Positions 11,905 to 23,431 of a stretch of 64,000 nt of DNA are shown here, in pieces (the stretch's first letter is position 1; each line of letters starts with the position of its first letter). Made by a program: the position numbers and the translations under genes. Below the pieces are notes generated by a model. That model ran no database searches and was not told the origin of the DNA. It saw only the letters and a list, made by a program, of their open reading frames with translations. Origin of the DNA: Nymphaea colorata (Eukaryota > Streptophyta > Magnoliopsida > Nymphaeales > Nymphaeaceae); assembly GCF_008831285.2 (NCBI RefSeq), contig NC_045148.1:20205002-20269001 (forward strand). The letters run 5' to 3'.

Positions 11905-14900
11905 ATCCTGATGTGGCCCGAGCTCTTGAACACCAAGTACGTGTCGCATTGTTGCCAACTTTGCCGCTGATAATGCCTTTGTCATAAGATCCACTCGTTG
12001 TTCATCTGTGCGTACAAAATCCACAATAATATGTCATCTTTCGACACATTCTCGAATGAAATGGAACTTTGTATCAATGTGTTTACTACGTCCATGAAAA
12101 ACTGGGTTTTTCATCAGTGCGATTGCGGACTTGTTGTCCACATACAACTTCACCACTTGCGGCTCTCTCCCAATCAGTTCGGCCAAGAGTCCTCTAAGCC
12201 AAAGTGCTTGACATGCCGCCGCAGTTGCTGCCATGAACTCAGCCTCGCATGAAGACAGAGCAACGGTCTTCTGCTTTTGCGAGTTCCATGAGACTAGGCT
12301 TTCATTTACATAGAACGCCATGCCTCCGGTGCTTTTCCGATCATCGACGTCGCCCGCCAGGTCACTATCCGTGAACCCGACAATCACTTCTTCTCCTTTT
12401 CCTCTGGTGTATACAAGACCGAAGTTGATTGTGCCTTTCAAATAACGCAAAATCTGCTTCACTGCTTTGTGGTGCATCACTATCGGTCTCTCCATGAATC
12501 TACTAGCTACACCGACAGCATACGAAAGATCTGGTCTTGTGTGGAGAAGATACCTTAGACATCCGATGACTCGTCGATACTCAGTTGCATCCACCGGTTG
12601 TCCTTCGGGATCCTTGTTCAACTGTGACCTTGGTTCCATAGGGATTTTAGTAGGATTGCAATCAAACATGCCAAATTGAATTATTACCTTTTTGGCATAG
12701 GCTGCTTGTTTGATCCAGATACCGTCTTCACCTTGTTCCACCTCAATCCCAAGGTAATAGGTGAGCAGGCCGAGGTCGCTCATCTCGAACTCAGCCATCA
12801 TCTGCTGCTTGAATGATGCGATTGCCTCCGAATCCTCCCCTGTTACAATTAGATCATCAACATAAACTCCGACGATGATACCGGTACGGTCTTTTCCCCT
12901 CGTATACATGGCTTGTTCAAGCGCGCACTTTGAGAACCCAAGGTGTTTCAGGCTTCGATCCAGCTGCGTGTTCCAAGCACGAGGTGCTTGTCGGAGGCCG
13001 TACAATGCCTTGCTTAGTTTGAGCACCATATGCTCCTTGTTCTTCACCGTGAAACCTTCTGGCTGAGTTACATAAACCTCCTCCTCAAGTTCGCCATTGA
13101 GGAATGCTGATTTGACGTCGAGGTGATGAACTTGCCACCCACGGTTGACTGCGACGGCAAGGATGACTCGCACGGTGTCGAGCCTGGCGACTGGTGCAAA
13201 CACCTCATCGAAGTCGATCCCTTGCCATTGAACATAGCCTTTTGCGACTAGTCTGGCCTCGTGCTTGATTACCTCTCCGTCTGAGTTTTTCTTTAATTTG
13301 AACACCCATTTGAGTCCAATTGCTTTGGTTCCAACCGGTAGGGTTGTCAGCGTCCAGGTCGAATTTTTTTCAATGGACTCAATTTCCTTGGCCATCGCAT
13401 CCACCCATGCCGGTTGTCCCATTACCTTTTGGTAACACGATGGCTCCTCTATTGCCGCAAGCATGGCCTCTTCTTCGACGTCTTCATCATCGAGCTCGAC
13501 ATGCCGAGCGTCTCGCATGATATCATCGATATGTCTATACCGAACGGGTCCGTCATTACTGTCCTCCATCTCCGACGTTGCGGCAGTTTCATCCGCCAGC
13601 AATCTCCGAGCCGGCGCCACCACCGGCGTTGCTTCGCCACCCATCGGTGTCGATGAAGAAGTAGGGTAGCCTAGATCCATGGATAGCGACCTTCCTGCTT
13701 GTCCGCTTGCAACTGAGTTGTCCACTGTTGATTCATCCTCAACAGTGAAATTCGACGAATCACTGCCTCCTGCATCCATGTTCTAATTCCACTTTAATTT
13801 TTCTTCAAATTTAACATCACGACTTACATGGATTCTCCCGCGCCGCAGATCGAATAATCGGTGTACCTTGCAGCCATCCTCGACGCCGAGATACACCATT
13901 GGCTGGCTGCGATCATCAAGCTTCTTGAGGTGTGGTGTTGTCACCATGGCATGCGCCGTGCAGTCGAACAATCGAAGATGTGCAAGATCCGGCTTCCTAT
14001 GCCTCCAAGCTTCATACGGGGTGCGCTCGCCCATGGCCTTCGTAGGCAAGCGGTTCAACAGGTAGACTGCGTGTCGTACCGCCTCTCCCCAAAATCTTCC
14101 CGGCATGCTCATGCTCTTGAGGAGAGATCATGCCATCGCCATCACCGTCCTGTTCCTCCTCTCCACCACACCGTTTTGTTGTGGTGAGTATGGCGCAGTG
14201 AGGTGTCGCGCAATGCCCGCCTGTTCACACACATTGGCGAACTCAAGGGAGAGGAACTCGCCTCCATGATCGGTTCGGAGCGTCTTGACGTGATGCCCGC
14301 ACGCGTTCTCGGCCAGCGCCTTGATCTTCATAAACACTGAGCATGTCTGGTCTTTTGTTCTGATCACGCACAACCACATCCAACGAGTGAAGTCATCAAC
14401 TATTAGTAAGAAATAGCTATTATCGGCAGGGGTGGGTGGCGTGATCGGGCCGCAAAGATCAGCGTGCAAGAGTTCGAGTGGCTCCTTCGCTCGATAGATG
14501 GCTGCCGACGGGAACGATTGTCTCGTCTGCTTCGCCACCAAACACTCTCGGCATAACTGAGCGGGATGAGAGATAGGCGGTACCCCGGTTGCCATCTTCT
14601 TGTTTACAAGCATCTTCAATGCTTGAAAGTTGACGTGGCCGAGACGAGCATGCCACAACCATGCCGGATCCTCGAGGTTTGCCAAGAGACACACTGTCCT
14701 TGCAATCTGCAGCTCGATGCGATAGAGACGATTTGGCGTGCGTCTCACCTTCATGATCAACTGCCCTGGATTTTTGACCAATACCTCTAGTTTGTCTTCA
14801 TCCATAACCACCTTGTGGCCCACCTCAGTGAGTTGCCCGAGACTCACAATGTTGCTGCGAAGCTTTGGAATATAATATACTTCCTGGAGCAGCCATTGAT

Positions 14901-16179
14901 CATCATTTTTGCATTTAAAAAGAATTGAACCCTTACCCATGATCTGCACCGATGAGCCGTCGCCGAACTTCACCTTGCCGGTGATTGCCTCGTTCAACTC
15001 CATAAACTTGACCTTGTCTCCGGTCATGTGGTTGCTGGCACCGTTATCCAGGTACCAGGTGTCGGTAGTTTCTTTACCGTGCTCGGTCCCATGCAGTTCG
15101 GGCCATACTTGCTCTTCATTCAGCAGGACGGCTTCCTGTCGTTCCTGCCATTCTTGTCTCTCAGGTGCAGCGGGCACTGCTTCTTCCAACTCTGCAAGCA
15201 ACAGAGTTGGTTCGGTGTCGTCAGTTTGTGTGAGATGCGCCTCTTCCTTCTTTTTGGGAGCCTTGCACTGGTTCGCATAATGCCCCAATTCGTTACAATT
15301 GAAGCAACAGATGTGACTCTTGTCACGACCATCACCTCCAGAGCCACCTGCTCTGTCTTTCAGTGGGAAGTCGCCTCGTCCGCCTCTCCCGCGCCCTCTA
15401 CCGCGCCCGCGACCACCCCGGTTGCGAGCACCTCCTTCCCTGTGACCCGTCTCCTTTCGGGTCGAGGACGTGTCGCTGCCGCTTCTCTTCTGTCGTGCCT
15501 CCCACTCAGCCTGAGTGAGAAGCAGTTGCGCATCGCCATTGCCACCGGTACCGAATGCTCAGGGACGAGAGCGTTCTTCGTACGTCTTGAGTCGTCCCAC
15601 AGCCTCTTCAAACAACATTGTGTCGAGGTCGCAAAATTGCTCTATGCTCGCGATTACGCTAAGAAACCTATTTGGAACGGTGTCAAATAGCTTCTTGACT
15701 AAGGCGACATCGCTTAGGGTGCCCCCTAAGTTGGCATACCTGACGGACATTCCGGTGAGTCTGCCTGCATATTGATCCAACGACTCTCCTTCTTGCATCC
15801 TCATGGCATCAAAGTCACTCTTCAACGTCTGTAGGCATGCATTCCTCACGCGATCTGCCCCGACAAATCTCGTCTTGAGGCAATCCCAGACCTCCTTCGC
15901 CGTCGCCTTCTTTGCCACTTGCATTAGGAGATCCTCTGGGAGGGCTTGGAGAAGATGCGACCTCGCCTTCTTGTCCTTCCTCGTGTCGATAGCCACACCG
16001 GCCGTCGGCTCGACTGCCTCCCAGACGCCTTGATCTTCCATCATGGCCTGGACCCTAATCACCCAGCTGGTGTAGTTGGTCGCCGTGAGCAGCGGATATT
16101 GGAACGTACCACTGGCAATCTCCCGTGCTGCCTCGTTTGTGATGATCAACATCGGCTTGAATCGAGGGAGCTTTGGCAT
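11902..16179 (-). pseudogene. Copia-A Gag-Pol polyprotein, one frame with four internal stops
   Basis: A single frame runs from the ATG at 16177-16179 to TAG at 11902-11904, about 1426 codons. Order: Gag; CCHC zinc knuckle CFNCNELGHYANQC (about 15265-15306); protease DNGASNH (about 15040, Asn where DSG/DTG is usual); integrase zinc finger (HARLGH, CREC); integrase core with HADLCGP, TDHGGEF and the downstream Glu in NGVVERRN; RT with YVDD (12853-12864); RNase H with DNKSA. In-frame stops lie at about 15559, 14128, 13783 and 12034. The one at 14128 fits CGA to TGA, and the one at 13783 fits TGG to TAG. No frameshift is visible, so decay is by point mutation only. It could not make full-length Gag-Pol, but its ends would still allow mobilisation in trans. 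Confidence 0.92.
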
Positions 16180-16186
16180 ACAACCT

Positions 16187-16199
16187 GGCTCTGATACCA
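16187..16199 (-). other. Primer-binding site of Copia-A (tRNA-Met type)
   Basis: On the minus strand the sequence is TGGTATCAGAGCC, two bases inside the 5' LTR. It matches the initiator-tRNA-Met primer site typical of plant copia elements. An apparent polyprotein extension upstream of 16179 merely reads through this site from a TTG codon; the first ATG is at 16177-16179. Confidence 0.93.
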
Positions 16200-16201
16200 A
16201 A

Positions 16202-16748
16202 TGTTGGCGTTCTCCCGCGATTCACACTCAATCCCTCTCTTTTGGTAATGGCAAAATGAAGAGAGGGGACCGTAGGCTGCAACACACCAACGAGGGAAAG
16301 GGCAGAGAGAGGGAGCAGCTGTACACGGGCAGAGAGAGAAGCAAGCTGCGTCTAGGGCAGCATGAGAGAGAGAGTCAAGGACGGTAGGAGAGAGAGAGTA
16401 AAGAGCGAGAGAGGGAGGGAGAGAAAGATGGAAACTTTCTTCTCCTCTTTTGGCGTTAACTTCTCGACAACTCATTTTAGTAAAAAAAGCTAACATTTAA
16501 AGAGAATAAAAAAAAACTGAAAAACTTAACGAGTAAGTTTAGCAACTCGTAGATCGTGCTTTCTCACGATCCCTCCGCTTCAACTTTTTTAGCTTCCACC
16601 ATTTTCTCCACTCCTTATTAACTGCCCACGATTTGAAACCGCACACACTTTCTCTTGTTTCCACTTTTCACTCCTTCACGCACTCACGCTTTTCCCACGA
16701 GCTCCACACGTTCTTACGAGCTCCTCCACTTCAGGAGTTAGAGCAACA
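16202..16748 (-). repeat. 5' LTR of Copia-A
   Basis: 547 bases, TG to CA, nearly identical to 11313-11892 but with one copy of the 34-base GA-rich segment. The promoter end of the element faces away from the TM and kinase exons of CRK-B. Confidence 0.95.
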
Positions 16749-18308
16749 GAAAACACACAATTGTTGGAGTTTGTGGCAAGAAATTTTTTTGAAATGAATG
16801 TAAGAAAAAATAACATGCAATTGCTGCATGGATGCAAGAAATCACTCTTAAAACCGGAGGGGAAGAACGACAGCCCATAAACAGGAACACTTACATCCAA
16901 GCAAAGTAGAAACAAGTGATGAAACAGAGCAAAATGAAGTCTTATAGTAGAAACGGGTGGTGAAAAAGAGCAAATGAGCATTTTTCATTAATAATGAACC
17001 ACAATCTCATGCTTTCCGCAAAGCAAACCATGTTTCAAGAGAACAGTTTGAATGTTCATTTCATATAAGAATAATTAGCTTAGGAATTAAGCGATTTAGA
17101 TAAGCAATGTGATTATTACCAGTCAAAGTGTTGGGCAGAAAAGCAGAAAAACAAAATAAAGCACAACAATATTTCAAACTAATGGAGAAAAAAGAAAACT
17201 AAAACGCAACAGTACTACAGAAAACTATGGAAGAAAACAAAAAGCTCGAGTAGAAGAATAAAGTTCTCATCCGTTGATATATAGAAGAAACTGTTAGCAG
17301 CATCGACAACACCGATCGCTGATTTGGCAGAGTTCATGCTTTTAAAAAAGAAAGAGAGTGAGAAGGCTGAGAGGTGATCAACAATGCAGTTATCTAGTTC
17401 ACGTGACATGGACAACCTAAGCAGGCATCCAAAAATGTTGCATGAATTATGCAAGAAAACAGCGGAAGAGCCTCGGAAACTAAATAATTATCAAAGGAGA
17501 AGTTTTAAGAGTTAAGGATACCAACTGTGTACTGCATTGGAAGGGGGAAGGACGATGCTTGCAGGGGGACTGGCTGGTGGTGAAGCCCCTACAGCATCTG
17601 GAGAAGGATGAGGCCCCACCAGGCCGTAGAAGAAATGGTACATCTCGTACCTCACCTTGCAGCTCGCCATGACAACCCGACCGCCCACCTTGCGGTCGCA
17701 GCAACTCGGGATCCGAGACATGGCTGTGGACAGAAAATTCATGCAGGCAGAGGCAGAGATATGCCTTGTGCACTGAACCAACCCATATATCTTCTGGCGG
17801 TCGTTGAACCTCATCTCTTCGGTAGCAAACAGCAGGCCAGAGGGATCAGACGTCGCGTTCGAGGAGAGGCTGTCCAAGAGGCCCCCAAGCAGTGAAGTGA
17901 AAACATTGACATCTAACGTGTCGTCGGAATTTGCCATGGTGAAGTAGACATCGCTATTTACCATTCCAAAGAAGTTGACATTAGAGTAGCGCATGTGGCA
18001 GTAATCGTACCATACCATTGCCGATTTCCCTTTGGGACAGAATTGGACTATCCAGAAAGCTGCATGCGAGATACAGGCCATGCGATTGTCCCCAGGAACG
18101 TCGCTGCGGTGGAGGACGAGGCCATGGACCAGATCCGGGCTGCGGCCCTCCATGGCAGTGGCGAAGCCACTCACGGATGCATTGGAGGAGGAGGACAAGA
18201 AGCGTAAAAGGGCGTCATGGTGTCGCTGATAGGTGCTATTGGCAGTGAAGATGAAAGTGGGTGGGCAATAGTACCGCATAGGTATGCTAGATTCTGGTGA
18301 AGCTGCAA

Positions 18309-19017
18309 GAGAAGCAAAACGTTAAGAATGTGGAAAACTTGCAAGTAGAAGCCAAACGTAAAAAAGTGGAAGATGCAAAGTCAAAGAGGAAGACGAAAGA
18401 AAAGGTCGTAAAGGATTCTGATTTATAATTGAAAAGAGTTTTTTTTTTTAAAATTGATGTGAATCTATAAGAATGTAGAAGATTGAGAAATATCAAAGAA
18501 GCACTAATAACAGAATGGATATGTCATTTTCTGTTCAATATAGTTTTCGTAAGAATATGTCATTTACTATTTTTTTCTTAATATTCTGTTCTATTTGCAT
18601 ACTAGGTCTTACCCGGAGTCCTGGAAAATACGAAAATATCTAGATTAATGTGATTTTATTTAGTAAAGCTTTTATTTTCACCCTTTTGTCCACTACGTAG
18701 AAAATATGTCAAATCTAATTATGATTTTTTAGTAATAAAAAGGTAGGGAACTTATCTGCCAAATTGATCAATTAACAGAACATAAAGCTTGAGACGTTAA
18801 TGGCCAGGACAAGGCAGTGGATTCTTATTGTTTGATGTGCTGAATTCGACTAAACAGAATGTTCACATGGTTAAATTTTTGGACTCAGACCTTAATTTTC
18901 TTAATTAAAAGAAAGAATAAGATTTTTTAAAAATTCAATATTAAATTAAATTTTGGAGTCACAAATATATAGATCTCTTTCTCTCAATAAGCATGATTTG
19001 CATGGAAGAATAAGATT
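18309..19017. other. AT-rich spacer
   Basis: No gene or clear repeat ends. It holds the region 5' of CRK-B. At 18960-19017 'gatttgcatggaagaataag' is partly echoed by 'gatttgtatggaaga' at about 19038; this may be the ragged 5' end of Copia-B. Confidence 0.4.
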
Positions 19018-20276
19018 TTGAAGACAAAGGAAGGCGTGATTTGTATGGAAGAACTGAGTCCAGGATCACACAATGTCTACATAGAAAACAACTCATATTG
19101 TGATGTCATGGGAATTGGGGCATATCGACTGAACGTTGGGGGTACCAGTTTCGTTCTTAACGAGGTTTTGTATGTCCCCTCCATAAGAAGAAATTTGGTG
19201 TCTGTTCCCACACTGACTGAAAAAGGTTTTGAAGTTCGTTTTATTCTAGGAAAGGTAATAGTGGAAAAACATGAAAAGGTCCATGTTCAATAGAAAATTT
19301 GTAAAAGTACATGTTATGTTCAAACTTAATGATATGAATAAAGCTTCCAGTTCTGCTTATTTCGACTTGGCAATGAGTGTGAATATAAACTTATGGCATT
19401 AAAGACTAAGTCATATAAGCATAAAAAAAATAAATACTCTAGCACAACAAGATTTAATACCTGACATAAGTATAAATGATTTCACGAAATGTGAGTCGTG
19501 CATATACAGAAAAATAGCAAGGAAACCATTTCCGTCTGAAGTAATTCGGGTCACTGATTTATTGGAAATAATCCACACTGATATGTGTAGACCTTTCAGA
19601 GTCCAAACTCATAGTGGTAAATTATACTTCATAATATTTATTGACGACTTCTCAAGATTTGGCTATATTTACATGTTTAGACACAAGTCGAAAGTACTTA
19701 AGAAATTCAAGGAATATAAATCTGAAATCGAGAAACAACATAGGAGATATATTAAAGTTGTAAGGTCTCATCGAGGAGGAGAATACACTTGTAATGAAAT
19801 CCTCGAATACTGTAAATACCTTGGAATTAATAGGCAAAAGATAATGGATAGGACACCACAACAGATTGGTATGGCTGAGAGGTGAGGTGTAACAGAACCT
19901 TCTTGAGCATGTTGAGATACATGTTGACAGGTGCACAATTACCAAAAGTATTTGGGGTGAAGTAGTGTTGATAGCTATGTATACAATAAATTGAATGCCC
20001 TGCAAAGCAGTCCCAACTACTTACGAGAGATTGACTGGTGTAAAATTAGATCTGAGACATCTGATGAGATGGAGATCTGTAGATCCAAAAATGGATAAAC
20101 TAGATAACAGATCAATAAGATGTGTATTTATTGGATATTTAAAAGGATCCAAAGGCCTATCATTCGACTATGGGACTTATAGAAAGCAGAGATGTAGAGT
20201 TCTTAGAAGAACTCAATAATAAAGATATTGATCTAGTTGAAGATCAAAATGATGTATTGGATGATCTGATTTATTC

Positions 20277-20410
20277 AGAGGAACTGTTTGGTAATGAACC
20301 GACTGGAGATCAGTTTGGTAATGAACCAACTAAGCATGAATCGTCTGAGGAACAGTCTGTTAATGAACCGACTGAAGATCAGTTAGGTAATGAACCAACT
20401 GATCTGAGTA
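20277..20410 (+). repeat. GNEPT-type repeat in the Copia-B linker
   Basis: The integrase-RT linker contains GNEPT or a close variant four times (LFGNEPTGDQFGNEPT, QSVNEPTEDQLGNEPT) separated by short acidic spacers. The DNA unit is about 36-54 bases. A decayed version with the same phrase lies at about 40240-40415 inside Copia-C, so the expansion predates the separation of these copies. Confidence 0.8.
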
Positions 20411-22226
20411 TCTCATCATCTCAGACGTTATTATGTCATAAAAAACGTAGAGCTCCTCCTTCGTATTTAAGTGATTATTATGTATATCTTGTAGAGAAGC
20501 TATGCTATTTAGCAGATATTGACGAAATGTCTGACATATGATGAAGTTGTAAGCTCGCATAAATCGTCAGATTTGGTGAATGTTATGGATGAAGAACTTG
20601 AATCTATTGAAAAGAATAAAGTCTGTGAATTAGTAGATCTTCCTAATGATGGAAAACCCATTGGATGTAAATGAGTAATAAAGAAGAAGTGTAAAGCTGA
20701 TGGATCAGTCAAGAAATTCAAAGCTAGATTGGTGGTGAAAGGTTTTTCCCAAAAGGAAAGAATAAATTAGTCAGAAACTTATTCGCTGGTTGCAAAGTTT
20801 GCATTAATTAGAATAATTTTAGTTGTCGCAGTATTCTATGACTTGGATATTTTTCAGATGAATGTGAAAATTGCTTTCCTGAATGGTGAGTTGAAGGAAA
20901 CTATATATATAACTCAACCACAGGAGTATATCATTAAGAAAAAAGAAGACAAAGTGTACATGTTAAATAAATCGTTATACGGATTGAAACAATCACCTAG
21001 GCAGTGGTATTTTGCCTTTCATAAAGTAATTACAAATCTGAGGTTTGTTACAAACCAAATAGACCACTATGTATATGTGTGAAAAAGTGGGAGCCTTTTT
21101 TGTATCTTATCATTAGATGTCGATGACATCTTATTAACAGGAAATGATAATGACATGATATGTAAAACGAAGACTTGGTTGAACAAGAATTTCGAAATGA
21201 AGGATTGGGTGAAGCATCCTATACATTATGAATAAAGATTACTCGAGATAGAAACTCAAGAATTTAGAGTTTAAGTCAAGAACGTATATTGATTATATCT
21301 TGAAAAAAATTCGCATGCTAGACTACAAACGAATTGAGACTCTTATAGTTAAATGAGCAAACTTAAGCAGGAGTGATTGTCTAGAGAAGTATAACAAATT
21401 AAATATTCCTTATGCATAAGCTGTTGGTAATTTGATGTATTTAATGCTTTGTACTATACCAAACATAAACTTTCCTATCGGTCTGGTGAGTCGTTATCAA
21501 AGTAATCTGGATTGCCTCACTGGCAAGCTGTTAAAAAGATTTTTCGGCACATTAAAGAAATGAAATGATTGAAATTGTCCAACCAAACAGATAAGCTAAC
21601 CTTAGTTGGCTATTCTCATGCGGATTTTACATGATGCAAAGACGATAGTAAGTCTACTTCTAGATATATATTTTTTTTTGGAGGTGAAGTGATAGCTTGG
21701 TCCTGTAAGAAATAGGGATGTGTTGCTCATGCACTCAGGAAGCAGAGTATGTAACATATAATGTTGCAACTACTTTTGCTATCTGGATAAATCGGTTCTT
21801 GAAATTAGATCTTGACCATGAACCGATTCAACTGTATTGTGATAATCAAGCAGCGATATCTTTTATGAAGAATGGAGCTGTTAGCTCAAAGAGTAAACAT
21901 ATAATGGTGAAATACCATTATGTTCATAAAATGATCGAGAAAAATGAAATCTTGGTTAATTATTTGCCTACTAATGATATGGTAGTTGATCCCTTAACTA
22001 AGGAAATATCTGAAGACTTGTTTTTAAAACATGTAGCCCATATGAGGCTAAGATATATTTGAAAGGTTGCGAAGGAAAAACCATTGAATGAAAAACCTCA
22101 CTGTAAACATAGAATAAAGTTTACGTTACTATGGATAAACGAACTATAGAAAACTACATAACTAAGTAAATGAGAAAACACACAGATCGTGGAAGCAACT
22201 TGCGGTCTCATGGCCAAGTGGGAGAT

Positions 22227-22407
22227 GTTGGATAGTGGTCATTGAGCCCAATCTAGATATTTCATAACTGCTAAGACGAGATTATCGTGGGAGCTGATCC
22301 TTCCCTAAAATCTCTCCCTCATCCAAACCGCATGTTGGGTAAAGGGGAAACCTAAGGGAATGTTCTATTTAAGCCCAACAGTTTTCAGTTTAGGGTTTAC
22401 TTATCAA
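22227..22407 (+). repeat. 3' LTR of Copia-B, interrupted by M1
   Basis: Begins TGTTGGATAGTGG directly after the polypurine tract. The Copia-C 3' LTR at 41180 also begins TGTTGGATAGT, but the rest has diverged. The LTR is cut at 22407 by the terminal repeat of M1. Whether it resumes after 26133 I could not establish. Confidence 0.7.
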
Positions 22408-22886
22408 CTATGTCACCTAGGTACGGGTACCGGTGTTGATATGGGTACGGGAAAATGGGTATGGGTACGAAATTTTTACAAATCTTGGTACGGTGGTACG
22501 GCTTTAATATTTATTTTTTTAATTAAAAAAATTGTAAAAAACTCGATAAAAGCATATGCAACACTGCAGGCAGCCCTCAGCCCACTTTCATCTTCATTTT
22601 TTCAATTAACAACATTAATGGTTTCTATCAATTTCATTCTATGCTATCAAAAGAAAGATGTTTTTACATCGTAGGCTCAGCAAAAAATGGAACGGACAAT
22701 AAATTTTCCTTTCTGTGATTTTTGAAAACATCTTTCCAAAAAATGAACCGGCAGTAACTTCCCTTCCCCTTTCCCCTTCTATTCTTTCCCTCTCTTGCTG
22801 CTTCTTCTTTCCCCGCTCTCCTCCCTTGCTCTTTCCTCTCCTCGATGGAACGAAGAAACAGAGGCAAAGAGGAAAAACCGCATAAG

Positions 22887-22951
22887 AAGAGGGGAGAAGC
22901 AAAGACTACTGAAGGTAGAAGAGGGGAGAAGCAAAGACTACTGAAGGTAGC
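22887..22951. repeat. Two 32-base tandem units
   Basis: Two adjacent near-perfect copies of a unit containing 'gaagcaaagactactgaagg', inside M1. Simple tandem duplication. Confidence 0.85.
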
Positions 22952-23069
22952 TCTTTTCTCTCCCCTCGCCCTTTCTTCTTCCCCTTTGCAAAGCTCGTCA
23001 TTTCTTCTCCCCTCGTCCTTTCGTCATTTCTTTCTCCTCTTCTCCTCCTCCTTTCTTTTCCCGTTCTCC

Positions 23070-23320
23070 TCTGTTGCTCTTTCCTCTCCCCTTGTCCGCT
23101 CTTCTTTCCCCGCTCTCCTCCCTTGCACTTTCATCTTCCCTCGTCCTCTCTTCTTTCCCCGCTCTCCCCACTTGCTCTTTCCTCTCCCCTCGTCCTCTCT
23201 TCTTTCCCCGCTCTCCCCACTTGCTCTTTCCTCTCCCCTCGTCCTCTCTTCTTTCCCCGCTCTCCTCTCTTGCTCTTTCCTCTCCCCTCGTCTGCTCTTC
23301 TTTCCTCGCTCTCCTCCCTT
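23070..23320. repeat. Polypyrimidine minisatellite, unit about 49 bases, about five copies
   Basis: Units contain 'ttgctctttcctctcccctc' then 'gtcctctcttctttccccgc'. The two central units are identical. Long open frames on both strands here are compositional artefacts. M2 carries a different pyrimidine-rich repeat at the equivalent internal position (49280-49460). Confidence 0.88.
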
Positions 23321-23431
23321 ACCACGTTAGGTTTTCACTTTTTTTTTGTTTGGATATGGTTTGGATCTGGTTTCAACTCGAAACCAAATCCAAACATACC
23401 ACCATGTACCTGCGTATCGGTACAGGTACGC

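Larger units (their letters stand above)
11313..16748 (-). mobile_element. Copia-A: near-complete Ty1/copia LTR retrotransposon
   Basis: 5436 bases, transcribed right to left. The LTRs begin TGTTGG and end GCAACA on the plus strand. The insertion is flanked by a perfect 5-base target duplication GAAAA (11308-11312 and 16749-16753). A primer-binding site lies beside the right LTR and a polypurine tract beside the left one. Domain order is Gag, protease, integrase, RT, RNase H, which is the copia order. It sits in intron 1 of CRK-B in the same orientation, 16 bases from the AG acceptor of the TM exon, and so replaces the normal pyrimidine tract. LTR divergence is small (about six substitutions by eye), so this is probably the youngest insertion in the window. 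Confidence 0.97.
9069..18308 (-). pseudogene. CRK-B: CRK pseudogene split by a copia element, catalytic loop deleted
   Basis: Ectodomain exon about 17521-18308, TM exon about 11150-11290 (VLVPSTLLLCLLTFFLF), kinase exons 10994-11121 (GEGGYGPVY), 10677-10886, about 9939-10095, 9504-9654 (GYMAPEY) and 9069-9419 (RPTMSSIVLML, stop at 9069). Intron 1 was about 0.8 kb before Copia-A entered; 16754-17520 is its remaining 5' part. Lesions: DUF26-1 has lost two of three motif cysteines (LHRSDVPGDNRMAC) and DUF26-2 the third (CTRHISASACMNF). Exon 10677-10886 is 210 bases against 211 in siblings. In the catalytic exon the text jumps from 'DSRLKII' to 'LDQDMTAKIS', deleting HRDLKASN with a frameshift, and DFG reads EFG. 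No clean signal peptide joins the first Met (18279); a leader-like stretch upstream is in another frame. The protein could not be an active kinase. Confidence 0.85.
19018..22407 (+). mobile_element. Copia-B: old, 5'-truncated Ty1/copia element
   Basis: Plus-strand pol remnants in order: pre-integrase segment (19018-19293, EVLYVPSIRRNLVS), integrase (about 19500-19885), linker (20170-20541), RT (about 20640-21220, AFLNGELKETIYITQP and LYGLKQSPRQW) and RNase H (21600-22062, YCDNQAAISFMKNG, SKHI). Many stops and frameshifts lie between. Catalytic decay is visible: the integrase motif reads RSHRGGEY (Asp to His) and the RT box reads DVDD instead of YVDD. A polypurine tract (AAGTGGGAGA) ends at 22226, and the 3' LTR begins TGTTGGATAG at 22227, continuing at least to 22407 where M1 is inserted. 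I find no 5' LTR, Gag or primer site. Copia-C (32706-41575) has a related linker, 3' internal end and LTR start, so both belong to one lineage. Confidence 0.85.

Noticed and set aside
14909-15690. Plus-strand open frames of 123 and 220 codons
   Set aside because: They are antisense shadows of the Copia-A Gag-protease region.
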